From SYOC01 sp964441775 (GTDB taxonomy: Bacteria; Desulfobacterota; Binatia; Bin18): a stretch of DNA of 64,000 bases. This document shows positions 1-8,517 of the stretch, piece after piece. Position 1 is the first letter of the stretch. Each line of letters starts with the position of its first letter. Below the pieces are notes generated by a model, which did not search any database, was not told where the DNA came from, and saw only the letters and a list, made by a program, of their open reading frames with translations. A program made the position numbers and the translations under genes. Location: NCBI GenBank assembly GCA_964441775.1, contig CAYTVL010000020.1, positions 1-64,000 of the forward strand, written 5' to 3'.

Positions 1-57
1 GGTGGGCGAGGGCGCGAGCAAGCCGAGTTTCTCAGGGAGAAACTAATTGGTTTTTAA
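1..57 (+). CDS. 3' end of an upstream gene (partial)
   Basis: Frame 1 is open from the window edge to a TAA at 55-57, giving an 18-residue tail ending in REKLIGF. It lies 20 bp upstream of the next gene on the same strand, as expected for an operon partner. AbiEii-type genes often follow an AbiEi antitoxin, but this tail is too short to identify. Confidence 0.35.
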   Translation, partial: GGRGREQAEFLREKLIGF

Positions 58-77
58 AAGCGCGGGGGAGAAAGGGA

Positions 78-917
78 ATGCCATCGAAGGATGAATACCC
101 AGAAGATGCGGTCCAAGCTTGTTTTTCTGCTCTGTTAGAGATTTTTACTTACTTGAAATCCTATCAAGATTTTATTGTCCTCATCGGTGGTTGGGCTCCT
201 TTTTTCCTCACTGAGGGAAAAACAGAAGAACCACATATTGGTTCTCTCGATATTGATCTTGCTATTGACACGAAGAGAACTCCCGAGACTGAGTATACAA
301 CGATCCTTGAACAGCTGGAGTCGCGGGGTTATGTGCCTGCACGGGATAGAAGAGGAAAGATCGTGCCCGCTCGCTATGAGAAAATCTTTCGCTTTGGTGA
401 TGGGCGTTCCCACCCGATCCGAGTAGATTTTTTGGCTCCTGAGTATGGAGGAACAAAAAAGCAACATCGCCATCAGCGGGTTCAGGATCTTCTTGCTCAC
501 AAGGCTAGAGGGAGTGATCTAGTCTTTGAACACTTTGTTGAAATAGAAATCGCTGGACAGCTTCCTAATGAGGTGCGACGTCGAGAGAAGATCAAGGTTG
601 CAGATGCAGCATCGTGTTTGGTGATGAAGGCCATTACTTTTGGCGATCGAAGATCAGAAAAGGACGCCTATGACCTCTACGTGCTTTGTGATGCGTTAGG
701 AACTCAGGCTATGATCGGAAAGTTATCGCCACTCAAACGAAACAAATTGGTGAAGGAGGCTCTGGCAGTCTTACGTAAAGAGTTTGATTCTCCTAACGCT
801 CTTGGGCCAGTTTCAGTGGCCGAATTCTATAAAGTTGGTGGAGAAGATAGGGAACGATTGAAGCGAAGGGCGTTTGAGCTTTTTCTTACTATTGTTTCTG
901 GAGTTGAAAAGAAGTAA
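78..917 (+). CDS. AbiEii/AbiGii-type nucleotidyltransferase-like protein
   Basis: A 279-residue protein of the nucleotidyltransferase fold used by AbiEii toxins of type IV toxin-antitoxin systems. Visible are the GGW motif at residues 37-39, the metal-binding S-x-D-x-D pattern at 56-60, and a later KDAYDLYVL stretch, which matches the conserved lysine-aspartate helix. The ATG at 78 is preceded by a purine-rich GGGGGAGAAAGGGA ribosome site. The gene looks clearly more AT-rich than the genes that follow, which suggests recent acquisition. Upstream an unidentified gene ends at 57; no antitoxin is identifiable. Toxin activity is a family inference; many relatives are uncharacterised housekeeping-like or orphan nucleotidyltransferases. 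Confidence 0.8.
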   Translation: MPSKDEYPEDAVQACFSALLEIFTYLKSYQDFIVLIGGWAPFFLTEGKTEEPHIGSLDIDLAIDTKRTPETEYTTILEQLESRGYVPARDRRGKIVPARYEKIFRFGDGRSHPIRVDFLAPEYGGTKKQHRHQRVQDLLAHKARGSDLVFEHFVEIEIAGQLPNEVRRREKIKVADAASCLVMKAITFGDRRSEKDAYDLYVLCDALGTQAMIGKLSPLKRNKLVKEALAVLRKEFDSPNALGPVSVAEFYKVGGEDRERLKRRAFELFLTIVSGVEKK

Positions 918-958
918 TTGCTCTGTCGCTCCTACCGACCTGCAAAAAAGGAAAGCTT

Positions 959-3496
959 TTATCCTTCGCTCCGCAGCACTTCCAGCGGCGGACGATTCAC
1001 CACGTTGCGGTTGCCGAGCAGCCCGGTCAGAATTGTGAGCCCTGACACCACCAGTAACGCAAGAAGCATCGGCGTCACTGACGGAACGAAAAGCGTCTCG
1101 AAAAACCAACGGGACAAGGCCCAGCCGGCGAGAATGGCCAGGAGCACGCCGCTCAACGCCGCGATACTTCCCAAAAGCAGATATTCCACAATAAGAATCT
1201 GGTGAATCTGCGCGCGTGAAGCGCCTAAGGTGCGCAGCAGGACACTCTCTCGTATCCGTTGCTGCTGGCTGGTCGCTATGGCGTTCGCCAGGACGAACAC
1301 TCCTGTGGCGATGCTGAACAACGCCATGAAGCGGAGGGCAAAGGTGATGCGACTCAGAATCGTGTCCAAGGTGTGCAGCACGGAAGCGAGGTCAATCGCT
1401 GATACGTTGGGAAACTGCCGAACAACCGCCCGTTGCAGGGCGGCTGATATTTCGCTCGACGATGTTTTTGTCACTAGCAGATAGGTTTGTGGCGCGGCTT
1501 CCAGAACACCGACAGGAAAGACCACGAAGAAGTTGGGTTTAATTTGTTGCCAATCGACTTTGCGGATGCTCTTTACGGTGGTGTTGAAGGGAACACCCTG
1601 AATATCAAAGCCAAGTTCATCGCCTACTGTGACATGAAGCGCGCGGGCAACTTCATCTTCCAGCGAAATAGCTGGGGTGCTGTCGCCGCTTTCGTGGGCG
1701 CCTTGCCAGGCGCCCGCGATCAGGGTTTCGGTGTCGATCAAGTGATCGCGATAGGTGGCCCGATACTCATGCTGTAACGCCCAGTCCGGAATTGCTTGAC
1801 GTGTCTCGTTGCGTAGCTCCTCGATGGTTCTTCCTTTGACGGAGGCCAGGCGCATGCTTACTAACGGTGCTTCCTGCGGAGTGGGCAAGGCAAGAGAGTG
1901 AATGAGATTGATGATGGCTTCACGTTGATCGCTTTGAATGTCGAAGAGGATGAGATTAGGTTGGTTAGCGTTGTTTCTCCGGGAGACTTGTTGGATCAAG
2001 GCTTGTTGAGCGAACTGCAAAGTCATGAGCAGGAACACGCCAAGGCCAAGAGCGAGCGTCAGCATGAGCGTTTGATTGTGAGGTCGGTGTAAATTCGCAC
2101 ATCCCTGACGCCATACGTAGGGCCACGTCGGCGGGGCGTAGGTGCGAGCGAGGATCATAAGGCTTTTGGCCCCGCCCGTGAGAAGGGCGAGCGCACCGCT
2201 CACCGCGGCGCAGAACCCCAAACCATACTTCCATCGTTCTGTATGGTGAAGCGCAAACGCGACAATCTCCACAACAATCAACACAACGACGACCCATCGT
2301 AAAGGATCGCGACGCATAAGCGGCTGGTGGTCTGACGGAGAACGGAGCACTTGTAAAGGAGATACAGATCTGACGGTCAACAACGGCAAAACAGTGAAAA
2401 GCAGTACGAGGCTCAATCCCATGACGAGGCTCTGTCCCAGCGCACTCCAGGCAATGGCGGTTTCGATCCGTACCGGCAGGAAATCTCCGAGCAGTAAAGG
2501 CAGTGCTTGCTGGATGCCGACGCCGAGCACCGCGCCGAGCGCCGCGCCGCCAAGACCTAACGCTGCGGCTTGCACCAGATACACGGCGAAAACCTGCGGC
2601 ATACGCGCCCCGAGGCAGCGCAGCACGGCGACGGTAGCGAGCTTTTCTGTCATGTAGACTTGCATGGCGCTGGCGACCCCGAGACCGCCAAGGAGGAGCG
2701 CCACGAAGCCCGTGAGGTTCAGGAAGCGTGAAAGGTTGTCCATCATTTGCTTCACGCTCGCCGTGCGTTTTTGTACGGTGTCTACTTCCAGTCGATGCGT
2801 GTTGAGGTGAGGCCGTAGTGTTTCCAACAGTTGGTCAAGGTCTGTTTCTTTGGGCAGCTTGAAAGAGACCCGATAGGTCGCCATGCTGCCCTGCTGGATC
2901 AAGGCGGTTTGGGGCAGATAGGCCAACGGGATATACACGCGCGGACCAATCAGTGAAGCGGCTCCGGCCTCGCCGGGAATCTTTTGTAAGCGGCCAATAA
3001 TGGTGAAGGCGAAAGCGCCGATTTTGACCGTATCGCCTATCTGCGCGTCGAACTGATACAGCAGACTGTCATCCACAAGGGCATTGGGTCCGGTAAGAAA
3101 GGTGTGACTAGCGTTTACTGGTTCCGTATCCAATGTCCCATAATAAGGAAAGCCTCCTGATAGGGCGCGGACTTGCACGAGCCGTGTCCCCGCTGTTTTG
3201 GGGAAATAGATCATCGAATTACAGCGCACTTCGCGGGATTGCTCGCCGCCGATCGCTGTGATTTGCGTTTCGGTTTCTGGCCCAAACGGTTGGCGACTAC
3301 TCAAGACAAGATCCGCGCCGAGCAAAATTTTGGCTTGATTCTGTACCGCTTCTCGTACATTCGCGCCGAAGGAAGAGATCGCCACCAGGGACGCCAACCC
3401 AAAGGTGATGGTAAGAGCAGCAAGCAGGAGTCGCTTACGACCGCCACGACTGTCTCTCCAAGCTGTCCGGAATATCCACGCTGCGTTCATAGTCAC
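959..3496 (-). CDS. FtsX-like ABC transporter permease (YbbP family)
   Basis: An 845-residue permease with two FtsX-type halves. The N-terminal membrane segment (about 20-45) is followed by a large MacB-like periplasmic domain. A first FtsX bundle spans about 255-380, with extra helices at 400-450. A second periplasmic region precedes a final FtsX bundle (about 715-840). This doubled architecture matches E. coli YbbP and is about its length. It starts 20 bp downstream of the ATPase gene on the same strand, so the two are almost certainly co-transcribed. With the divergent TesA-like esterase this is the familiar ybbA-ybbP-tesA neighbourhood, thought to handle lipid or hydrophobic substrates at the inner membrane; the substrate is not readable here. 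Confidence 0.92.
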   Translation of the reverse strand: MTMNAAWIFRTAWRDSRGGRKRLLLAALTITFGLASLVAISSFGANVREAVQNQAKILLGADLVLSSRQPFGPETETQITAIGGEQSREVRCNSMIYFPKTAGTRLVQVRALSGGFPYYGTLDTEPVNASHTFLTGPNALVDDSLLYQFDAQIGDTVKIGAFAFTIIGRLQKIPGEAGAASLIGPRVYIPLAYLPQTALIQQGSMATYRVSFKLPKETDLDQLLETLRPHLNTHRLEVDTVQKRTASVKQMMDNLSRFLNLTGFVALLLGGLGVASAMQVYMTEKLATVAVLRCLGARMPQVFAVYLVQAAALGLGGAALGAVLGVGIQQALPLLLGDFLPVRIETAIAWSALGQSLVMGLSLVLLFTVLPLLTVRSVSPLQVLRSPSDHQPLMRRDPLRWVVVVLIVVEIVAFALHHTERWKYGLGFCAAVSGALALLTGGAKSLMILARTYAPPTWPYVWRQGCANLHRPHNQTLMLTLALGLGVFLLMTLQFAQQALIQQVSRRNNANQPNLILFDIQSDQREAIINLIHSLALPTPQEAPLVSMRLASVKGRTIEELRNETRQAIPDWALQHEYRATYRDHLIDTETLIAGAWQGAHESGDSTPAISLEDEVARALHVTVGDELGFDIQGVPFNTTVKSIRKVDWQQIKPNFFVVFPVGVLEAAPQTYLLVTKTSSSEISAALQRAVVRQFPNVSAIDLASVLHTLDTILSRITFALRFMALFSIATGVFVLANAIATSQQQRIRESVLLRTLGASRAQIHQILIVEYLLLGSIAALSGVLLAILAGWALSRWFFETLFVPSVTPMLLALLVVSGLTILTGLLGNRNVVNRPPLEVLRSEG

Positions 3497-3516
3497 ATGA
3501 GCAAGTCATCAAGTCG

Positions 3517-4254
3517 TCAGGTTGCAACCGATTTTAAGGCTTTAAGCTCTGAGGACCTATCTGCAGGTTCGCTATCCTCGACAATCCTCCCGCCGCGCAG
3601 TCGAATAATTCGTTGCGTTTGTTGAGCGAGCTCCAGGTTATGGGTGACAAGCACGAGCGTTGTACCGGCGTCGCGATTGAGGGCAAAAAGGAGTTGTATG
3701 ATCTGTTGACTGGTTTCTTCGTCGAGGTTGCCAGTCGGTTCGTCAGCAAACAAAATCTGCGGCTGATGAATGAAGGCGCGCGCGATGGCGACGCGTTGTT
3801 GCTCTCCGCCGGAAAGTTGGGCGGGGTAATGGTGCAGCCGATCTCCGAGGCCCACTCGTTGCAGTAGGTGTGCGGCTAAGGGTTGTGCTCGCTTCTCGCC
3901 ACGAAGTTCGAGCGGCGTCATAACGTTTTCCAGCGCCGTCAGGGTAGGGATTAACTGAAACGATTGAAAGACAAAGCCAATGATCATGTTCCGCACGCTA
4001 GCGAGTTCATCTTCATTCAAGCTATTGAGTAGCTGGCCGTTGACGAAGACTTCACCGGAAGTTGGACGGTCGAGCCCGGCGCAGAGTCCCAGCAATGTCG
4101 TCTTGCCGCTCCCAGAAGGGCCCACGATAGCACAGGTTGTTCCCGCCCCGAGGGTAAAAGAAATATCCTGCAGAACGGTCAACGTGCGCCCGCCGTTCTG
4201 ATAAGTTTTGGTGAGATTCTGAACGGTGAGGATCGCATGAGTGAAAGAAGTCAT
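3517..4254 (-). CDS. ABC transporter ATP-binding protein (YbbA/LolD family)
   Basis: A 245-residue ATPase. It carries Walker A GPSGSGKT at residues 45-52, the signature LSGGEQQRVAIARAF, Walker B ILFADEPTGNLD and the H-loop in VLVTHN. The frame extends four codons further to 4266, but the ATG at 4254 gives the usual MTSFTHAILTVQNL beginning of LolD/YbbA proteins. It energises the YbbP-like permease encoded immediately downstream. Either start overlaps the 5' end of the divergent esterase gene (starting at 4237), so each gene's promoter must lie inside the other's coding sequence. Confidence 0.93.
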   Translation of the reverse strand: MTSFTHAILTVQNLTKTYQNGGRTLTVLQDISFTLGAGTTCAIVGPSGSGKTTLLGLCAGLDRPTSGEVFVNGQLLNSLNEDELASVRNMIIGFVFQSFQLIPTLTALENVMTPLELRGEKRAQPLAAHLLQRVGLGDRLHHYPAQLSGGEQQRVAIARAFIHQPQILFADEPTGNLDEETSQQIIQLLFALNRDAGTTLVLVTHNLELAQQTQRIIRLRGGRIVEDSEPADRSSELKALKSVAT

Positions 4255-4932
4255 TATCAAAAACATAGCATTGTCTTGTGGACCTGCTTAGTCCTCTTCG
4301 TCACCTGCAGGCTGACGTGGGCGACGGAGGCGGTGCCGGTCCCTAAAGGCACAGCTGAAACCGCCGGCAACAAGTCGATCCTGTTCTTTGGCGATAGCCT
4401 GACGGCTGGCTATGGGATTGACCCGTCCCAAGCGTTTCCCGCGCTCATTCAAGAGAAGATCAACGCGCAAGGCTGGAAGTTCCGCGCGATCAATGCTGGC
4501 CTGAGTGGAGAGACCACGGCTGGCGGGCTGCGACGGATTGATTGGGTGTTGCAACGTCCCATCGATGTCTTGGTGCTCGAACTCGGCGCCAATGACGGAC
4601 TGCGCGGGCTGCCGACGGAAGAGGCAAAGCGGAATCTCCAGGCCATTCTGGACAAAGTGCGACAAAAATATCCACAGGCCAAGTTGGTCATCGCTGGAAT
4701 GCAGGTTCCAACCAATATGGGGAAAGACTATTTGCTGCGTTTCCGGGAAATCTTTCCAGAGTTAGCGAAAGTAAACAACGCGGCGTTGATTCCTTTCTTG
4801 CTCGACCGGGTGGCGGGCATTCCGGAACTCAATCTTCCTGATGGTATTCATCCGACCCCAGAGGGACACAAGCTGGTAGCGGAGAATGTGTGGCTGGTGC
4901 TGGCGCCGGTGCTGCAAACTCTTGAACCTTGA
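4237..4932 (+). CDS. tesA: TesA-like SGNH arylesterase/thioesterase/lysophospholipase
   Basis: A secreted SGNH hydrolase of 231 residues. A signal peptide (basic start, hydrophobic 11-29) is followed by block I FFGDSLTAGYG, with nucleophile Ser54. Block III is LGANDGLR, and block V DGIHPTPEGH supplies the catalytic Asp and His. Length and blocks match E. coli TesA, a periplasmic thioesterase and lysophospholipase. The neighbourhood next to YbbA/YbbP genes is the classical one for this family. The annotated ATG lies inside the 5' end of the opposite ATPase gene; no later in-frame ATG would keep the signal peptide, so I keep it. The true substrate (acyl-CoA, aryl ester or lysophospholipid) cannot be decided from sequence. 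Confidence 0.92.
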   Translation: MSERSHYQKHSIVLWTCLVLFVTCRLTWATEAVPVPKGTAETAGNKSILFFGDSLTAGYGIDPSQAFPALIQEKINAQGWKFRAINAGLSGETTAGGLRRIDWVLQRPIDVLVLELGANDGLRGLPTEEAKRNLQAILDKVRQKYPQAKLVIAGMQVPTNMGKDYLLRFREIFPELAKVNNAALIPFLLDRVAGIPELNLPDGIHPTPEGHKLVAENVWLVLAPVLQTLEP

Positions 4933-5002
4933 TTGCTCCGAGCCCCTGTTGTGAATAGCGGCATCGTGTATGATAACGCCACTTTCAGGAGGGAGGTGGG
5001 GC

Positions 5003-5434
5003 ATGCGCTTACGCAGGTTGCTGACGTGTATTGTCTTTTTCGTTTCGGTAGGATTGGCGAACGCCCAGTCGTACACTGCCAATCCTCGCTTGGATCTGCG
5101 CATCACCGGCATGTTGCTGCCAGCGGATACGCCGAAACGTGAAGATCTGCCGCTGGTTGACGTGACTGTACAAAATCAACCAAGGCTGTTTCGGCTTGGG
5201 CAAGTGGAAGACATCACAGAAAGGGACAAGTCCCAGGTCAATAAGAATGACGTGCTGTCCCATCAGGTGCGTTTCACTGGCGGAACGGAGCTGATGGAGC
5301 GTTTATTGCGCCCTGAGACGCTCGGAAAAGTGGTGACCATTGAAGGTTGGCTCAATACGAGCACGCGGCTGTTCCAAGTGACCGAGGTAACGGTGAAGGA
5401 CGCCTCTGGCGATGCGGAGGAAACAAGCAAATAA
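5003..5434 (+). CDS. Secreted protein of unknown function
   Basis: A 143-residue exported protein. The frame begins at 4970, but the ATG at 5003 follows a strong AGGAGGGAGG ribosome site and gives a clean signal peptide (MRLRRLLTCIVFFVSVGLANA, about 21 residues, counted by position rather than verified). The mature part looks like a small beta-rich domain, with VTVQNQPRLFRLGQVEDIT and a C-terminal stretch resembling an OB-like or cystatin-like sheet. I do not recognise the family. It sits between the esterase and the PPOX gene on the same strand, so co-transcription with either is possible. Confidence 0.75.
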   Translation: MRLRRLLTCIVFFVSVGLANAQSYTANPRLDLRITGMLLPADTPKREDLPLVDVTVQNQPRLFRLGQVEDITERDKSQVNKNDVLSHQVRFTGGTELMERLLRPETLGKVVTIEGWLNTSTRLFQVTEVTVKDASGDAEETSK

Positions 5435-5455
5435 GCTTGACAAGGAGAAAAGAAC

Positions 5456-5887
5456 ATGGCGTTAGCGAATGAAGAAATCAACGCGTTTCTTGCCGAGCGG
5501 CGCAATGTCGTGTTAGGTACGGTGCGCAAGGATGGTTCGCCGCAACTGAATCCGATGTGGTTCGACTGGACCGGGGAGGTTTTTTACATTTCCACCACCA
5601 GGGCGCGCTTCAAATACAACAGCATCAAGCGTGATCCGCGCGTCACGCTGTGCATTGACGACGCAACCGGCTTCAAAACGGTGATCGTTGAGGGACGCGC
5701 CGAGATTATCGAGGAAAACATTTGGGACATCACGCGGCGGATTGTGGAAAAGTATGTTGACAAAGATCATGTGGAAGCGCGTATGACACGCATGCGCACG
5801 GAGCCGCGGGTGATCCTAGTGATTCGTCCTGAGCAATGGATTTCTTGGGACATGGCGCTGCGGGCTGGACCGCCGCGCCCCAGTTGA
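5456..5887 (+). CDS. PPOX-class F420/FMN-dependent oxidoreductase
   Basis: A 143-residue split-barrel flavoprotein of the pyridoxamine-phosphate-oxidase superfamily, closest by eye to the Rv1155-like probable F420-dependent group. Supporting stretches are NVVLGTVRKDGSPQLNPMWF at the start of the barrel, VFYISTTRARFKYNSIKRDP, where cofactor phosphate contacts usually lie, and the C-terminal PEQWISWDM. The gene has its own AAGGAGAAAAGAAC ribosome site 21 bp after the preceding gene. These enzymes reduce small conjugated or heteroaromatic compounds; whether F420 or FMN is used cannot be told here. A perfect palindrome follows the stop. Confidence 0.88.
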   Translation: MALANEEINAFLAERRNVVLGTVRKDGSPQLNPMWFDWTGEVFYISTTRARFKYNSIKRDPRVTLCIDDATGFKTVIVEGRAEIIEENIWDITRRIVEKYVDKDHVEARMTRMRTEPRVILVIRPEQWISWDMALRAGPPRPS

Positions 5888-5895
5888 TAAGCAAC

Positions 5896-5917
5896 GGGGC
5901 GACTCATGAGTCGCCCC
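5896..5917. terminator. Perfect palindrome between convergent genes, likely bidirectional terminator
   Basis: A 22-bp perfect inverted repeat with arms GGGGCGACT and AGTCGCCCC around a CATG centre. It fills the 38-bp gap between the PPOX gene (ends 5887) and the convergent amidohydrolase (ends 5926). No T-run follows, so intrinsic termination is plausible but not classical. Confidence 0.6.
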
Positions 5918-5925
5918 TTGAGGCT

Positions 5926-7032
5926 CTACGCAATGCTGTACAACTCGGCGGCGTTGTTCCCGGTGATCTTTACTGCGTCTGTCGCTGAGATACCCTTCAA
6001 GGCTTCAGCGATGAACTCTCGCGAGCGCGGCCAAGGCGAATCGGTATGAGGATAATCCGAGGACCACATCATCCGGTCCGGGCTATAGGCTTGGGAAGTA
6101 AAGGGGACGGTCGAGCTCTCGAACTGGAAAGTGGCCCACACGTTCTGCCGCATATATTCGCTGGGCAGCATGGGCAGCGTCAGTCCTTCGAGATGGCGCA
6201 GCCGATCATAGGCGTGATCGATGCGATACATGAAGTGGGGAATCCAGGAGACATCGTTTTCCGCCGACACAATCTTCAGGCGCGGGAAGCGTTGGAACAC
6301 GCCGCCGGTAATCATGTCTGCAATGGTCAACTGGATTTCTTGCGGTAGTCGCATGTAGCCGAACAAGACTTTGCGACGGCTAAATTTGTTGCCGGCTCGG
6401 CTCGTCAGAATGTGCAGAGAGAGAGGAAAATTGTGCTCCTGCGCCGCCGCCCAGAATGGATCGTATTCAGGCGAGCTGTACAGTTTATCTTCCGGTGGTG
6501 CGCCCCAAATCAGCGCGCCCCGGAGCCCCTTCTTAGCGATGCGTTTCAATTCCGCCACGCCGGCAGGAATATCTTCCAAGGTAATCGCCCCGAGCCCGAC
6601 GAGCCGCTTCGGGTCGTAGCCGCAATAGTCCGCCGCCCAATCATTGAAAGCGCGGAAACACTCGTTGCGCAGTTCCGTGTCATCAAGACCAAACAGCAGC
6701 ATGCCCATCGACGTGTAGAGCGCTTCCGCGCTGACGCCGTCACGGTCCTGTTCTTTCAGGCGTTCTGCCGGGTCCCACACGCTTTTGGGAGCCACTTCAA
6801 AGCCCTTTTTGACATGCTCTGGTAGTTCTTCGGCGCTTTTCCCCGAGCCGAAGAATCCAGCGACTTGCACCGGTTGGATGTTCTCACACATGAACCACTG
6901 GCCAGGCCTACCCTTGTAGCCGTTTTCAATATGCGGGGCCCGGTCGCGAAACCGAGCGTCCATGTACTTGGCCCACATCTCGGGTGGTTCAACAAAATGC
7001 GAATCCGCAGAAATGATGCGCTGCTGCGCCAT
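5926..7032 (-). CDS. Amidohydrolase family protein (amidohydrolase 2, TIM-barrel metal hydrolase/decarboxylase)
   Basis: A 368-residue metal-dependent TIM-barrel protein. The N-terminal ISADSHFVEPPEMW carries the DxH-like metal motif of the amidohydrolase-2 (ACMSD-like) branch, here as D-S-H. Later LHILTSR supplies a barrel histidine, and WSSDYPHTDSPWP is the conserved Asp-containing C-terminal motif. Relatives act as decarboxylases or hydrolases on aromatic ring-cleavage products and other xenobiotics; the substrate is not evident. It has a GAAGGAGGG ribosome site just upstream and is transcribed alone toward the convergent PPOX gene. Such amidohydrolases are numerous in soil lineages with broad catabolic potential, in keeping with the other degradative genes in this window. 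Confidence 0.9.
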   Translation of the reverse strand: MAQQRIISADSHFVEPPEMWAKYMDARFRDRAPHIENGYKGRPGQWFMCENIQPVQVAGFFGSGKSAEELPEHVKKGFEVAPKSVWDPAERLKEQDRDGVSAEALYTSMGMLLFGLDDTELRNECFRAFNDWAADYCGYDPKRLVGLGAITLEDIPAGVAELKRIAKKGLRGALIWGAPPEDKLYSSPEYDPFWAAAQEHNFPLSLHILTSRAGNKFSRRKVLFGYMRLPQEIQLTIADMITGGVFQRFPRLKIVSAENDVSWIPHFMYRIDHAYDRLRHLEGLTLPMLPSEYMRQNVWATFQFESSTVPFTSQAYSPDRMMWSSDYPHTDSPWPRSREFIAEALKGISATDAVKITGNNAAELYSIA

Positions 7033-7204
7033 AGCTAGCCCTCCTTCTGGTTAGTTCGTTAGGGTGAATGAACTCCTTAGTTCTTTGAACCTTCGTGTTT
7101 ACAGTAGCGCGCTCGTGTGAAAGGAGCAAGAGAAATGCATCTTCTTCCTCACGGATAAAATAGAAACGGCCTTGTAGTGTCGCTGGTGGAGCGGAGGAAA
7201 GAAC

Positions 7205-7232
7205 TTGCTCTGTTGAGAAGACCAGCTACAAT
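7205..7232 (+). promoter_or_regulatory. Possible sigma-70 promoter for tpx
   Basis: TTGCTC (7205-7210) and TACAAT (7227-7232) are separated by 16 bp and lie about 48 bp ahead of the thiol peroxidase start. The -10 is a good match and the -35 a partial one. No operator is evident. Confidence 0.4.
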
Positions 7233-7279
7233 GCGCTCGCCTTGGCGACAAGGACATTCTTTTTATTGAGGAGGCCGGT

Positions 7280-7813
7280 ATGGCACAGGAACGCGCAGGA
7301 GCGGCAACGCTCAGAGGAAATCCACTCACGCTCATTGGACCGGAAATTCGCGTAGGGCAGGATGCGCCGGATTTCACGGCGATCGATAACGGGTTGCAAC
7401 CGGTGCGTCTCAGTGACGCGAAGGGGAAGGTCATCATTCTCAGCTCCGTACCCTCGGTGGATACGCCGGTGTGCGATACGGAAACTCGTCGCTTCAATCA
7501 AGAAGCAGCGGGGCTCAGCTCCGATATCGAGATTTGGACGTTGAGTGTCGATCTGCCGTTTGCCCAGAAGCGTTGGTGCGGGGCCGCCGGGGTTGATCGT
7601 GTGAAGACGCTTTCGGACTTCCGCGACCGGGCATTCAGCCAAGCCTACGGAGTGTTGCTCAAGGATGGGCCACTGGCCGGCGTGAGTGCTCGGGCCGTGT
7701 TTGTGGTCGGGAAAGATGGAAAAGTTAAACATGTAGAGTATGTAAAAGAGATTGCCACCGAGCCGCAATACGACGCAATTCTTTCCGCCGCCAAATCCGC
7801 CGCCAGCGCTTGA
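7280..7813 (+). CDS. tpx: Thiol peroxidase (atypical 2-Cys peroxiredoxin)
   Basis: A 177-residue Tpx, the normal family length. It reduces hydrogen peroxide and alkyl hydroperoxides using thioredoxin. The peroxidatic cysteine is Cys65 in SVPSVDTPVCDTETRRFN, and the resolving cysteine is Cys100 in QKRWCGAAG, matching the Cys61-Cys95 disulfide pair of E. coli Tpx. The GNPLTLIGPEIRVGQDAPDF start is also typical. An AGGAGG-like ribosome site (GAGGAGGCCGGT) precedes the ATG, and there is a plausible promoter at 7205-7232. It is likely monocistronic, since a hairpin follows at 7861. Confidence 0.96.
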   Translation: MAQERAGAATLRGNPLTLIGPEIRVGQDAPDFTAIDNGLQPVRLSDAKGKVIILSSVPSVDTPVCDTETRRFNQEAAGLSSDIEIWTLSVDLPFAQKRWCGAAGVDRVKTLSDFRDRAFSQAYGVLLKDGPLAGVSARAVFVVGKDGKVKHVEYVKEIATEPQYDAILSAAKSAASA

Positions 7814-7860
7814 TCTTATCGGGATATTACGTCCCGCGATCCAGTTCGGACCTACCGAAG

Positions 7861-7892
7861 GATGGTCCTTTTCTTCTCTGAGAAGGACCATC
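7861..7892 (+). terminator. Hairpin downstream of tpx
   Basis: GATGGTCCTT (7861-7870) is exactly complementary to AAGGACCATC (7883-7892). Three further pairs (one G-T) extend into the loop. It lies 47 bp after the tpx stop. There is no strong T-tract, so it is a probable but weak terminator. Confidence 0.5.
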
Positions 7893-8076
7893 GCCACTCT
7901 CGCCAAGCACGGCTTTTGCCCTTCCTATTGTTACGCGCCTTCGCTGGGATAAAGGTACAAAATGACTGACCGACCGCGAAACTCTCTCAGCGACACTGCC
8001 TTGCCGGTCGCGTCTTTTAAGGTGAAAGGTGGGGCGAGTTGACCGACTTCGATGGGCAGAAGGACTTCTCCTCTTT

Positions 8077-8502
8077 TTACTGCTGCTTAGCAAGTTCCGT
8101 TTGAAAACGACGAATCCGTCTGGCGTTTGTCCCCCAGTCTCCTTTGCCGATCCGAGAGTGAGAGCGCACGTTGACGAGCGCACCCGCACCATCATGACTG
8201 ATGGTCACCGTCACATCATCCTTAAAGCGGAATACTGGAGTCGTCGCGACCGCGTGAATCTCACCTTGGGTGCGATCCTGGGTAGTAATCTCCCAGCCGA
8301 GAGTGTGGGCCGTGGTCACGGCGGAGTTGAACACCTGCTCATACGGCTGGTTGAAGTGCTGGGGTTGCAGGTCGGCATATTCCGGGGTTTCCCCGGTTTT
8401 TACATCGTTAATAGTCGGCCAGATGAAGGCGGCGACCACTCTGACCCCGATAAGAGCGACCAAGATAAGGCCGAGTCTCCGAAAGATTTTTTTCCCTTTC
8501 AT
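8077..8502 (-). CDS. DUF1499 family membrane-anchored protein
   Basis: A 141-residue protein with one N-terminal membrane anchor or uncleaved signal (about 8-26). A DUF1499-like domain follows, recognisable by NQPYEQVFNSAVTTAHTLGW, TQGEIHAVATTPVFRFKDDV and VNVRSHSRIGKGDWGTNARR. DUF1499 proteins are common and uncharacterised. The gene is 15 bp downstream of the TonB receptor on the same strand, so it probably shares that transcript with the SCO1 gene. A link to metal handling is inferred from this position alone. Confidence 0.85.
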   Translation of the reverse strand: MKGKKIFRRLGLILVALIGVRVVAAFIWPTINDVKTGETPEYADLQPQHFNQPYEQVFNSAVTTAHTLGWEITTQDRTQGEIHAVATTPVFRFKDDVTVTISHDGAGALVNVRSHSRIGKGDWGTNARRIRRFQTELAKQQ

Positions 8503-8517
8503 CTGTCTTTCCTCCTC

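Noticed and set aside
813..1109. 98-codon minus-strand frame between the AbiEii-like gene and the permease
   Set aside because: It overlaps the coding ends of two well-supported genes in other frames and shows no recognisable domain.
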